NCBI GenBank assembly: GCA_934647165.1
Contig: CAKUFA010000003.1
Coordinates: 65,508-129,507, forward strand
Direction: 5' to 3'
From: an uncultured Clostridia bacterium
Lineage (GTDB): Bacteria; Bacillota; Clostridia; Christensenellales; Aristaeellaceae
Length of the DNA: 64,000 bases
Part shown: piece after piece, positions 1 to 7,764 of the stretch
How positions within the stretch are numbered: position 1 is the stretch's first letter
How the letters are laid out: each line of letters starts with the position of its first letter
The notes under the pieces: generated by a model
The model's input: the letters and a program-made list of their open reading frames with translations, nothing else
Databases searched by the model: none
What the model was told of the DNA's origin: nothing
Position numbers and translations under genes: made by a program

Positions 1-647
1 AGGTGCAGCCTGGGCAAGTGGCGCTGGATTTGCCGGGCTACCATCAATATTGGAATTACGCAGAAAAGAAAGGCTACTCCGGCACGGCAATTTTCACACG
101 AAGGGAACCGCTGGCAGTGACTTATGGTCTTGGCCTGGAAGAGCATGACCATGAAGGCCGCGTCATCACCCTGGATATGGGGGATTTTTATTTGCTGACG
201 GTTTATACACCGAACAGTCAGCGGGAATTGACCCGTCTCGATTACCGCATGCGCTGGGAGGACGATTTCCTGCATTATGTGAAAACGCTGGAAACGCGCA
301 AGCCGGTTGTGTTTTGCGGTGATTTGAATGTTGCACATCAGCCTATTGACCTCAAAAATCCGGGCCCGAACCAAAACAATGCGGGTTTCACGCAGCAGGA
401 GCGTGCGAAAATGACCGCGCTGCTGGATGCAGGCTTTATTGATACCTTCCGTTTCTTCCATCCGCAGGAAACCGGAGCATACAGCTGGTGGTCCTATATG
501 TTCCATGCGCGGGAGAAAAATGCCGGGTGGCGTATTGACTATTTCCTTGTATCGAACACGCTGCGGGAGCGCATCACCGGTGCGGCCATTCATCCGGAAA
601 TATTCGGTTCCGATCATTGCCCGGTGGAGCTGGACATGGCAGATTGA
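1..647 (+). CDS. xth: exodeoxyribonuclease III, 5'-truncated by window edge
   Basis: C-terminal 214 residues of an ExoIII/AP-endonuclease family protein (Mg-dependent endonuclease/exonuclease/phosphatase fold) that nicks DNA at abasic sites and removes 3' blocks during base-excision repair. Seen: KGYSGTAIF near the start, GDLNVAHQPIDL (metal and phosphate-binding Asp and Asn), the WWSY and WRIDYFLVS blocks, and the terminal GSDHCPVELD motif with the catalytic Asp-His pair. Bacterial ExoIII is about 250-270 aa, so roughly 35-40 N-terminal residues, including the catalytic Glu of the QETK motif, lie upstream of base 1. The first in-frame GTG at base 3 is therefore not a real start. A hairpin follows the stop. 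Confidence 0.95.
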   Translation, partial: VQPGQVALDLPGYHQYWNYAEKKGYSGTAIFTRREPLAVTYGLGLEEHDHEGRVITLDMGDFYLLTVYTPNSQRELTRLDYRMRWEDDFLHYVKTLETRKPVVFCGDLNVAHQPIDLKNPGPNQNNAGFTQQERAKMTALLDAGFIDTFRFFHPQETGAYSWWSYMFHAREKNAGWRIDYFLVSNTLRERITGAAIHPEIFGSDHCPVELDMAD

Positions 648-689
648 TTTGCCTGTGCCGCGTGCTGAAAAATGGCAGAGAAAACAAGA

Positions 690-717
690 GCGCAGCCATC
701 CGTTTCGGAGGCTGCGC
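690..717. terminator. hairpin between convergent xth and kdgK
   Basis: GCGCAGCC at 690-697 pairs with GGCTGCGC at 710-717. The loop holds a further TCCG/CGGA pairing, so the hairpin is nearly continuous. Read leftward it is followed by CTCTTGTTTTC, and rightward by CTTGTG, so it fits a bidirectional terminator, better on the minus strand. Confidence 0.6.
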
Positions 718-763
718 CTTGTGATATGTGAAGGGATTTCCCTGTAGGTCGGATAGAGGAAGA

Positions 764-1798
764 TTACCGCTGCACGCGGCCGGTGCCGGAGCCCTTCATC
801 AGGCTTTCGACTTCCGCCACGGACACACGGTTGAAGTCGCCGCTGATGGTGTGCTTCAGGCAGGAAGCAGCCACAGCAAACTCCAGCGCCGTCTTCTCGT
901 CGTCATAGGTGTTCAAGCCATAAATCAGGCCGCCGCCGAAGCTGTCGCCGCCGCCCACGCGATCCACAATGTCGGTGATGGCATACTTGCGGGAAAGGAA
1001 GAAGTCCTTGCCGTTGTACAGGCAGGCGCTCCAGTCATTGTGATTGGCGCTCTTGCTCTCGCGCAGGGTGATGGCAACGCGCTTGATGTTCGGATACTTT
1101 TCCATGGCCAGCGCGGCAATCTTCTTGTAGTTGTCAACGTTGATCTGGCCTTCTTCCACAGCGGCGGAGGATTCAACGCTCAGGCACAGGGACTTCTGGA
1201 AATCCTCTTCGTTGGCAATCACGGTGTCAACGTACTTCACCAGCTCGGTCATCACTTCGTCGGCGCGCTTGCCGTACTTCCACAGGTTCTTGCGGTAGTT
1301 CAGGTCGCAGGACACATGCAGACCCATTTCCTTGGCAGCCTTCACAGCTTCCAGGGACAGCTCTGCCGCGCCTTCGCTGATGGCGGGGGTGATGCCGGTG
1401 AGGTGGAACCAGGTTGCGCCCTCAAAGGCTTTCTTCCAATCGATATCGCCTACCTTGGCATTGCAGATGGCGCTGCCCGCGCGGTCATAAATCACCTTGG
1501 AGGGACGCTGCACTGCGCCGGTCTCCAGATAATAGATACCCATACGGCCATCCGTGCGCATGATGTTGCTCACGTCCACGCCGAAGCCGCGCAATTCACG
1601 GATGCACGCTTCGCCGATGTCGTTCTTGGGCAGCACGGACACAAAGGCGGTGTCCATACCATAGTTGGCCAGGGACACGGACACGTTGGCCTCGCCGCCG
1701 CCAAAGGTGGCCTCAAGGCTGGGAGACTGGAAGAACCGCTCGTAAGCGGGGGACTTCAGGCGGAGCATAATTTCACCGAAAGTAACAACCTTAGCCAT
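764..1798 (-). CDS. kdgK: 2-keto-3-deoxygluconate kinase (PfkB family)
   Basis: 344-residue PfkB/ribokinase-fold sugar kinase, cytoplasmic, expected to convert 2-keto-3-deoxygluconate to KDPG with ATP. Seen: N-terminal GEIMLRLKSP, the Gly-rich GGGEANVSVSLANYG block that cradles sugar, and the C-terminal DRVGGGDSFGGGL anion hole with the catalytic Asp. Start set at the ATG at 1798, because GGAGG lies 8 bases upstream; an in-frame ATG 27 bases earlier lies upstream of that ribosome site. It is the last gene of a leftward operon behind an IclR regulator and KDPG aldolase, which supports KDG over other sugars. Specificity is inferred from family and context. Confidence 0.9.
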   Translation of the reverse strand: MAKVVTFGEIMLRLKSPAYERFFQSPSLEATFGGGEANVSVSLANYGMDTAFVSVLPKNDIGEACIRELRGFGVDVSNIMRTDGRMGIYYLETGAVQRPSKVIYDRAGSAICNAKVGDIDWKKAFEGATWFHLTGITPAISEGAAELSLEAVKAAKEMGLHVSCDLNYRKNLWKYGKRADEVMTELVKYVDTVIANEEDFQKSLCLSVESSAAVEEGQINVDNYKKIAALAMEKYPNIKRVAITLRESKSANHNDWSACLYNGKDFFLSRKYAITDIVDRVGGGDSFGGGLIYGLNTYDDEKTALEFAVAASCLKHTISGDFNRVSVAEVESLMKGSGTGRVQR

Positions 1799-1833
1799 GG
1801 TAACATCCTCCAATTTAATCATCATGGGAATCC

Positions 1834-1868
1834 GGCAGAAGAAAAGAAATCCTGTTCTTTCTTCTGCC
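1834..1868 (-). other. intercistronic hairpin between kdgA and kdgK
   Basis: GGCAGAAGAAAAGAA and TTCTTTCTTCTGCC form a 14-15 bp, almost perfect stem with a 6-base loop in the 84-base gap between the aldolase stop and the kinase start. There is no T-tract, so it looks like an mRNA-stability or partial-termination element that sets relative expression, not a full terminator. Confidence 0.5.
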
Positions 1869-1882
1869 GCGCAAAGCGTTTA

Positions 1883-2839
1883 TTACTTCTGCACCAGGTG
1901 GAAGGCGAAATCGGCAATGTCATCCTTCAGATAGATGGCAGTCATCTTGCCGTCCTTCATCACAATGCTGTCCTCGGCAAACTCAAAGCCGCGCTGTTCC
2001 AGGTGCCAACGGGCACGCTTGATGTTGTTGCAGGCGATGGCGATGTGGCCGTTCTTGCCGCGGCCGGGGATCTTCATCATCTCAAACGCGGTGCCGGCGA
2101 AGGTGGACTTGTGGCCGTCTTTGATCTCCCAGCCCAGCAGCTTGCAGATGGCTTCAGCGTCCTTCATGGCCTTTTCAGCATTGCCGGAGTTGATGCCGAC
2201 ATGCTTGAGCTCGAGACCCAGCATCTTGTTGACAGCCGAACGGGTCAGCGCGGTGATGCGATCCCAATCCTTGGCGGCCACAGCATCGGCGGGCACCATC
2301 CAGCTGCCGCCGCAGCAGAGCACCTTGGGGTTGGCCAGATACTCGAGCATGTTGCTCTCGTTGATGCCGCCGGTGGGCATGAACTTCATGGCGCCATAGG
2401 GAGCGGACATGGCCTTGATGAGCTTCAGACCGCCCAGCGCTTCAGCCGGGAAGAACTTTACGTTGTGCAGCCCGAAGGACAGCGCAACCTCCAGGTCGGA
2501 GGGATTGGCGGTACCGGGGCACACGGGAATGTTGCGGTCGATGCAATATTTCACCACTTCAGGATTCAGGCCGGGGGAAACAATGGCGGCAGCACCGGCG
2601 GCAACAGCGCGGTCAACCTGCTCGGTGGTCAGCACAGTGCCGGCGCACAGCAGCACGTTGGGCAGCGCTTCATGCACACGGCGGATGGATTCTTCGGCAG
2701 CGGCGGTGCGGAAAGTAATCTCCGCTACCGGCAGACCGCCGTCGCTCAGCGCCTTGCACAGCGGCACAGCGTCCTCAGCGTCGTTGATGGCAATCACGGG
2801 AACCAGACCGGCCAGAGACAACTTCTCCAGAAAATCCAT
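1883..2839 (-). CDS. KDPG/KHG aldolase with C-terminal VOC-like domain
   Basis: 318 residues. Residues 1 to about 205 are a class I KDPG/4-hydroxy-2-oxoglutarate aldolase (Eda type): GLVPVIAI, the AEITFRT strand with the catalytic Glu, CAGTVLT, GLNPEVV, CPGTANPSDLEVAL, KFFPAEALGG with the Schiff-base Lys, and MPTGGI. Residues from about 210 on (LELKHVGINSGN, GRGKNGHIAIACNN, MTAIYLKDDIADFAFHLV) resemble a glyoxalase/VOC half-domain; Eda proteins are usually about 210 aa, so this is an added module. The start has AAAGGATG upstream. It sits between the regulator and KDG kinase and would split KDPG to pyruvate and glyceraldehyde-3-phosphate. The role of the second domain is unknown. Confidence 0.88.
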   Translation of the reverse strand: MDFLEKLSLAGLVPVIAINDAEDAVPLCKALSDGGLPVAEITFRTAAAEESIRRVHEALPNVLLCAGTVLTTEQVDRAVAAGAAAIVSPGLNPEVVKYCIDRNIPVCPGTANPSDLEVALSFGLHNVKFFPAEALGGLKLIKAMSAPYGAMKFMPTGGINESNMLEYLANPKVLCCGGSWMVPADAVAAKDWDRITALTRSAVNKMLGLELKHVGINSGNAEKAMKDAEAICKLLGWEIKDGHKSTFAGTAFEMMKIPGRGKNGHIAIACNNIKRARWHLEQRGFEFAEDSIVMKDGKMTAIYLKDDIADFAFHLVQK

Positions 2840-2888
2840 GGTTCAACATCCTTTCTATCATTGGTTCTTCCAACAGACAACTGGTCAT

Positions 2889-3647
2889 CTATAGCGCGCG
2901 TAACACGCGCTCGATGCGGCGTTTGGCTGTCAAAAGCAGCTCGCCGTATCGTTCCTGCACATCGCCGCTCATGCGGAAGGAGGGAACCGAGATACTCAGC
3001 GCGTAGGCGGGAGCCGCGTCACGGTCAAGCACCGCAACGCCGACACAGCATACGTTCTCAGTGTTCTCCTCATCTTCCAGTGCCCAGCCGCGGCGGCGAA
3101 TTTCCTCCAGCTGGCGTATCAGTGCATCCACATCGGTGATGGTGTTGGGGGTCAGCTTTTCCAGCGGCTCCGCATCCAGCAGCTTCCGCGCGTCCTTTTC
3201 GCCCATGGCGGCAAGAAATGCCTTTCCCATAGCCGTGGCGTGCAGCGGCATCCGAATGCCCACATGGCTTGCCATGCGGATGGAGCGCGTGCTTTCGATT
3301 TTGTCGATATACAGCACTTTTCTTCCGGACAGCACGCCGCAATGCATGGTTTCGTTGCACTCGTGAAAAGCCTTGAGCATATATTGCCGCACAACCTGGT
3401 TGATGTCCGTTCCCTGCACAACCGCCGCGCCGACCTCAAAGGTTTTCAATGTCAGTTGATAGCGTCCCGTGGGGGAAAGACGCACATACCGCGTGGTGAG
3501 CAGTGTCTGCACCAGATTGTGTGCGCTGGATTTGGGCAGGGACAAAGCCGCGGCAATTTCGTGCAGCTCAAGCCCGTCGGGATGCTCGCTGAGCAACTCC
3601 AGCATGCTCAGTCCACGCTGCAAGGTTCGATTTGCCGCTTCCGCCAT
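2889..3647 (-). CDS. IclR-family transcriptional regulator, KdgR-like
   Basis: 252 residues. The N-terminal winged helix-turn-helix (about 1-65: TLQRGLSMLELLSEHPDGL, then LHEIAAALSLPKSSAHNLVQTL) is followed by an IclR effector-binding GAF-like domain (MHCGVLSGRKVLYIDKIES, HATAMGKAFLA, and the conserved Cys in NVCCVGVAVLDRD). The ATG at 3647 is chosen for GGAGG six bases upstream; an open frame continues 14 codons further but carries no ribosome site. It is first in the operon with KDPG aldolase and KDG kinase, so it most likely senses KDG or KDPG and represses its own operon. A perfect inverted repeat lies 23 bases upstream of the start. Confidence 0.88.
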   Translation of the reverse strand: MAEAANRTLQRGLSMLELLSEHPDGLELHEIAAALSLPKSSAHNLVQTLLTTRYVRLSPTGRYQLTLKTFEVGAAVVQGTDINQVVRQYMLKAFHECNETMHCGVLSGRKVLYIDKIESTRSIRMASHVGIRMPLHATAMGKAFLAAMGEKDARKLLDAEPLEKLTPNTITDVDALIRQLEEIRRRGWALEDEENTENVCCVGVAVLDRDAAPAYALSISVPSFRMSGDVQERYGELLLTAKRRIERVLRAL

Positions 3648-3669
3648 GTCACTCCTCCGTTCATCATTA

Positions 3670-3682
3670 TGAACGCTGTTCA
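3670..3682. promoter_or_regulatory. candidate operator for the IclR-type regulator
   Basis: Perfect inverted repeat TGAAC-GCT-GTTCA, just downstream of the -10 element of the leftward promoter, so bound protein would cover the transcription start. Position and symmetry suit autorepression; which protein binds is inferred. Confidence 0.5.
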
Positions 3683-3693
3683 AATCCACTCCA

Positions 3694-3722
3694 AGGATAA
3701 CACGTAAGCCCTATCATGTCAA
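3694..3722 (-). promoter_or_regulatory. sigma-A promoter of the kdgR-kdgA-kdgK operon
   Basis: Read leftward: TTGACA (3717-3722 complement), 17-base spacer, TATCCT (3694-3699 complement). Consensus -35 with a weaker -10. Confidence 0.65.
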
Positions 3723-3812
3723 GCCTTTTTCGGAGACTTTTTCAATAAAATGGCGTGTTTTCAATGGGAAAATGACATGCCGTTCAGCCAGCGGATTCAC
3801 AAAATCCTCTTT

Positions 3813-3841
3813 TTGACATGGGGAGTCTTTCATGCTATAAT
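3813..3841 (+). promoter_or_regulatory. sigma-A promoter of the phosphofructokinase gene
   Basis: TTGACA at 3813-3818, 17-base spacer, TATAAT at 3836-3841: both hexamers are perfect consensus. It also shows that the coding start of the next gene must be the downstream GTG and not the upstream ATG at 3818. Confidence 0.9.
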
Positions 3842-3889
3842 ATTTTACGATTATGCACAACTTTTTGCGCAACGGGGGAGGCATTGCCT

Positions 3890-4813
3890 GTGATTACAAC
3901 TATCTGCCTGAATCCGTCCTTTGATAAAACCGTGGAGGTGGATCATCTGATCCCTGGCGGCCTCAATCGCATTCGCGATATGCGGCAGGACATGGGCGGC
4001 AAGGGATTGAATGTGGCTACGGCCGCCCATCGGCTGGGGCTGGAGGTGCAATGCCTTGGCTGCATGGGAGAAAACGGCGCGGACAGACTTACCGCTATGA
4101 TGGAGCGGGAGGGCATCCGCCACGGTTTCCTTCGTGTGCCGGGAGATGTGCGTACCAACACCAAAATCGTCAGCGGTGATGGACAGGGAGTCACGGAACT
4201 CAATGAACCTGGCGCGCTGATGGACGATGCCAGTCTGGAAGCTTTTCTGGCCATGGCGAAGGAGCGTGTTCACCCCGGCGATGTCGCGGTGCTCACGGGA
4301 TCTTTGCCGCCCGGATGCCCTGAAGGTACCTATCGCGAGCTGATGCGCCAGATGTCCGGTGTGCGCTGCCTGCTGGATGCAGAGGGCAGGGAGCTGGCCT
4401 TGGGGGTGGAGGCGCATCCGTTCCTCATCAAACCGAACCTTGCGGAACTGCAAAGTACGCTGGGACTGGAACTGCGCACTTTGCGCGCTATCCGGGATGC
4501 GGCGCTTATCTTTTTGCACAAAGGTGTGGAAAATGTTGTGGTTTCCATGGGCAGCATGGGCGCCATGTGCGTGTGGGAAGGACATACGCTTTATGCGCCT
4601 GCCCTGCGCGTGGAGGCTCGGAGCACCGTTGGCGCGGGCGACGCTATGGTGGCCGGCATTTTGAAGGGACTGAGCGAGGGACAGGATATGGCGCACGCCT
4701 TCCGTTACGGCATGGCAGCAGGCGCTGCCAGCGTGATGACGGAAGGCACGCAGCTTCTGCGGCCGGAAGACTTCGAATCTCTGATCAGCCAGGTAAAAGT
4801 ACAGGAAGTGTGA
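3890..4813 (+). CDS. fruK: 1-phosphofructokinase family hexose-phosphate kinase
   Basis: 307-residue PfkB-family kinase of the FruK/LacC branch: TICLNPSFDKTVEVD at the N-terminus, GGKGLNVATAAHRLG (sugar-phosphate binding), TGSLPPGCPEGTY, and GARSTVGAGD-like STVGAGDAMVAG with the catalytic Asp. It would phosphorylate fructose-1-phosphate, or tagatose-6-phosphate if LacC-like, at C6/C1. GTG start at 3890, eight bases after GGGGGAGG; the in-frame ATG at 3818 falls inside the promoter. No fructose PTS gene is adjacent, so the substrate is uncertain. Divergent from the KDG operon and the first gene of a long rightward run. Confidence 0.82.
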   Translation: MITTICLNPSFDKTVEVDHLIPGGLNRIRDMRQDMGGKGLNVATAAHRLGLEVQCLGCMGENGADRLTAMMEREGIRHGFLRVPGDVRTNTKIVSGDGQGVTELNEPGALMDDASLEAFLAMAKERVHPGDVAVLTGSLPPGCPEGTYRELMRQMSGVRCLLDAEGRELALGVEAHPFLIKPNLAELQSTLGLELRTLRAIRDAALIFLHKGVENVVVSMGSMGAMCVWEGHTLYAPALRVEARSTVGAGDAMVAGILKGLSEGQDMAHAFRYGMAAGAASVMTEGTQLLRPEDFESLISQVKVQEV

Positions 4814-4817
4814 GCAC

Positions 4818-5297
4818 GTGTTCTGGAAAAGGCAAAAACCTTTTTTGTCCGATGGCGTGGTGGATTTGATTCCGCTTTCCCTTTATCCGCCGGACGAAGC
4901 CATGGGCTTTGGTGAAAATTATGATTATATCATTGCACCCCACGGCGTGAAGAAGGAGGCCGGACGTATCAGCCTGCGCCTTGGTGAAAGTGAATGCGTC
5001 TACTATTTCGGCCACATCGGCTATCACGTGGATCCGCCGTATCGCGGCAGACATTTTGCCCGGCGGGCCTGCAGGCTGCTCAAGAACGTTATTGAAGCGG
5101 CGGGAAAGAGCAGCGTTGTCATCACGGCAGATCCTGACAACATTCCGAGCCGGCGCACCTGCGAAGGTCTTGGGTGTGAAATGGAGAATATCGTGAGCGT
5201 GCCGGATCGCATTCAGGAGCGGTGGGAAATCAGCGCTGTCAAATGCCGTTACATCTGGCGGATGAATCCGCCGCAAATGCCTGAATTGCCGGAATGA
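4818..5297 (+). CDS. GNAT-family N-acetyltransferase
   Basis: 159-residue GCN5-related acetyltransferase. Strand beta4 and the acetyl-CoA pyrophosphate loop are seen as GHIGYHVDPPYRGRHFARRA (R/Q-x-x-G-x-G/A pattern as YRGRHF), followed by VVITADPDNIPSRRTCEGLG, the common GNAT C-terminal half. GTG start four bases after the kinase stop with AGGAAG before it, so translation is probably coupled. The substrate cannot be deduced. Confidence 0.75.
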   Translation: MFWKRQKPFLSDGVVDLIPLSLYPPDEAMGFGENYDYIIAPHGVKKEAGRISLRLGESECVYYFGHIGYHVDPPYRGRHFARRACRLLKNVIEAAGKSSVVITADPDNIPSRRTCEGLGCEMENIVSVPDRIQERWEISAVKCRYIWRMNPPQMPELPE

Positions 5298-5366
5298 GCG
5301 GCGAGGTTTTCTTTTTGTGAAAATTCGGATAGAATAAAACAAACGGTCAATGTCGGAGGGAAATGC

Positions 5367-6146
5367 ATGGAGCTTGAGGCGTTGGGCGCAAGGATACATT
5401 ATACGCTGGAAGGGCAGGGCAAACGCCGTGTGGCGCTGCTGCACGGCTGGGGCTGCGAAACAAAGCTGATGCAGCCCATTGCCGATGCGCTTAAGGAAGA
5501 TATGCAGGTACTCTGTATTGACTTTCCAGGGCATGGCGAATCCTCACGGCCGCCACAGCCCTGGGGCGTACCGGAGTATGCTGCATGCCTGCGCGAGGTG
5601 CTGCGGCAGTTGTCCTTTATGCCATGCGCGGTGATTGCCCACTCCTTTGGCGCCCGCGTAGCCATTCAGCTGGCCAGCGAGGAACCGGCGCTGTTCACAC
5701 GGCTCATTCTCACAGGAGCGGCTGGCATTCGCAAGATGCCAACAGAAGAGGGAAAAAAGCGCGCGGAGCAGTTTAAGCGCCTTAAAAGACTGTGCGAAAC
5801 GGCAAAAAAGGTGAAAGTTTTCGGTTCTCTGCCGGAAAAAATGGAGGAGAAGCTGCGCAGAAAGTACGGTTCGGCGGATTATAATGCACTGGATGAGGAA
5901 ATGCGCAAGACCTTTGTGAAGGTCATCAATCTGGACTTGACCGACCGTCTGCCCCTGATCCAGCAGCCAACGCTGCTTCTGTGGGGCGATGCGGATACGG
6001 AAACGCCCCTGTGGATGGGAAAAAAGATGGAAGAATTGATTCCTGATGCGGGGCTGGTAGTGCTGGAGGGCGGCACACATTTTGCCTATCTTGAGCAACG
6101 CGCACGCTTTTGCGCCATTGCGCGCCATTTCTTGTTGGAGGATTGA
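5367..6146 (+). CDS. alpha/beta hydrolase
   Basis: 259 residues with the full alpha/beta-hydrolase layout: oxyanion-hole LLHGWGCE, DFPGHGES, nucleophile elbow AHSFGARVA (Ser), acid residue in LLLWGDADTETP, and His in GGTHFAYLE. No signal peptide, so cytoplasmic. GGAGGG lies 7 bases before the ATG. It ends three bases before the MurF-like ligase start, so the two are co-translated; the natural ester or amide substrate is unknown, but a cell-wall precursor or lipid role is possible from context. Confidence 0.82.
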   Translation: MELEALGARIHYTLEGQGKRRVALLHGWGCETKLMQPIADALKEDMQVLCIDFPGHGESSRPPQPWGVPEYAACLREVLRQLSFMPCAVIAHSFGARVAIQLASEEPALFTRLILTGAAGIRKMPTEEGKKRAEQFKRLKRLCETAKKVKVFGSLPEKMEEKLRRKYGSADYNALDEEMRKTFVKVINLDLTDRLPLIQQPTLLLWGDADTETPLWMGKKMEELIPDAGLVVLEGGTHFAYLEQRARFCAIARHFLLED

Positions 6147-6149
6147 CGA

Positions 6150-7751
6150 ATGTTTTTTTCTGCTTGGATGGCGACGCTTGGCATGGCGCTGGCCATGGTG
6201 CTGGCGGGTCGCAGTCTGGTGCACTTTTTTCAGCTGGAGAGCTATCAGTTTCCCGGCTATTTCCGCACGCTGAGGCGAAACCTGCGCCGTGCGGTGCTGC
6301 CGGGATTCATCCTGGCGCTGTGCGGGGCGGTGCTTACGTTTGTGTGTCATCTCCTTTGGCCGGGAATGGACAGCTCCGGCTTTTCACTGGGCGGCCTTGT
6401 GTATCTTGCTGGCATGGCCGCATGCGGCTGGGGGCTACGCCGTGGAATGAAAAACGAAAAGGAAAAAAAGCCGCTGGTCATCACGCCGCGGGTCAAACGG
6501 CTCTATGGTGTGACTGCAGTGGTGTACACACTGCTTTTATGGGGCGTTTCCGCATGCTTTGGCTGGCGTTGGCTTTGGACACTTGCACTGCTGCTGCCCA
6601 TGTGGGTGGCGCTGGCAGGGCTTCTGGCATGGCCGATTGAAAAGCTTATCAGCGAGCTGTATTTTCGCGATGCGCAGAGAATTCTCAGGAATCGTCCGGA
6701 TCTGATCAAAATCGGCATCACCGGCAGCTATGGCAAAACCAGCGTGAAGTTTATCCTGGGCACGCTGCTCAGTGAGAAGTATCAGACGCTCGTTACGCCT
6801 TCCAGTTTCAACACGCCGATGGGCGTCACCCGCATTATCCGCACCAAGCTCCAGCCGAGTCATCAGGTGTTTGTGGCGGAAATGGGTGCACGCCACGTGG
6901 GCGATATCAAGGAAATGTGTCGCCTGGTGCATCCGACCTACGGTGTGCTGACCTCCGTTGGCCCGCAGCATCTGGATACCTTCAAAACGATTGAACGAAT
7001 CCGCGATACCAAGTTTGAATTGATGGACGCGCTGCCTGAAAACGGCTGCGGTTTTTTCCCGGACGACGGAGCTATTTGCCGGGAGCTGTATGACCGCATG
7101 GGCAAGGAAAAACGCCTGTGCTGCCTGCATTCGGAACGGGATGCGGATGTGTGGGCAGAAGATATTGCGGTGTCGCCGCAGGGCAGCAGCTTCCTGCTGT
7201 GCACAAACGACGGGAAAACCCCCTGCACCACAAAACTTCTGGGGGAGCATAACATTCAGAATATTCTGCTGGCGGCAACGGTGTGCTTCCGCCTGGGACT
7301 CACTGCGCGGCAGATCAGCCGCGGTATTGCCAAGCTGGAGCCGGTGGAGCATCGCCTTCAGCTGCTGCCTCCGCGGGGCGGCATGAGCATTATTGACGAT
7401 GCGTTCAACAGCAATCCCCGCGGTGCGGAAGCTGCGCTGCGCGTGCTGGCGGCTTTTCCCGGCCGGCGGATTATCATTACTCCGGGCATGGTGGAACTGG
7501 GTGCTGAAGAAGAAGCCTTTAACTACGCGTTTGGGCAGAAGATGGCTTCCTCGGCAGATATTGCGATTCTGGTAGGCGTGCGGCATACCGCGCCTATTGC
7601 CAGGGGACTGCGGGAAGGCGGCTTCCCGGAGGAGAACATTCATCCCGTGAACAGCCTCACAGATGCTGCAGCGCTTTTACGCACCCTTGGCCGCAGCGGC
7701 GATGTGGCGCTGTTTGAAAACGATTTGCCGGATAACTATACCGAGCAGTAA
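6150..7751 (+). CDS. membrane-anchored Mur ligase, MurF-like
   Basis: 533 residues. About 1-170 carry four to five hydrophobic segments (for example WMATLGMALAMVLAG, LPGFILALCGAVLTFVC, LWTLALLLPMWVALAGLLAW). From about 188 comes the Mur ligase ATPase core: GITGSYGKTSVKFILG (P-loop), FVAEMGARHVGDI, GVLTSVGPQHLDTF, then the C-terminal domain with VEHRLQLLP, IDDAFNSNPRGAEAAL and TPGMVELG, typical of MurF rather than MurE. The usual MurF N-terminal UDP-binding domain is replaced by membrane segments. Sits directly before a D-Ala-D-Ala ligase, the classic murF partner, so addition of D-Ala-D-Ala to the UDP-tripeptide is the leading guess; a related amide ligation on a lipid-linked substrate is the alternative. 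Confidence 0.8.
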   Translation: MFFSAWMATLGMALAMVLAGRSLVHFFQLESYQFPGYFRTLRRNLRRAVLPGFILALCGAVLTFVCHLLWPGMDSSGFSLGGLVYLAGMAACGWGLRRGMKNEKEKKPLVITPRVKRLYGVTAVVYTLLLWGVSACFGWRWLWTLALLLPMWVALAGLLAWPIEKLISELYFRDAQRILRNRPDLIKIGITGSYGKTSVKFILGTLLSEKYQTLVTPSSFNTPMGVTRIIRTKLQPSHQVFVAEMGARHVGDIKEMCRLVHPTYGVLTSVGPQHLDTFKTIERIRDTKFELMDALPENGCGFFPDDGAICRELYDRMGKEKRLCCLHSERDADVWAEDIAVSPQGSSFLLCTNDGKTPCTTKLLGEHNIQNILLAATVCFRLGLTARQISRGIAKLEPVEHRLQLLPPRGGMSIIDDAFNSNPRGAEAALRVLAAFPGRRIIITPGMVELGAEEEAFNYAFGQKMASSADIAILVGVRHTAPIARGLREGGFPEENIHPVNSLTDAAALLRTLGRSGDVALFENDLPDNYTEQ

Positions 7752-7764
7752 GGATGGTGGCATT

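Noticed and set aside
728..3139. Long open frame on the plus strand (803 codons)
   Set aside because: It is antisense to the three genes of the KDG operon, whose motifs are clear. It begins before a terminator hairpin and has no domain. High-GC coding leaves long open frames opposite genes.
3818..3889. Upstream ATG for the phosphofructokinase gene
   Set aside because: It overlaps the perfect consensus promoter, so it is not transcribed as part of the message.
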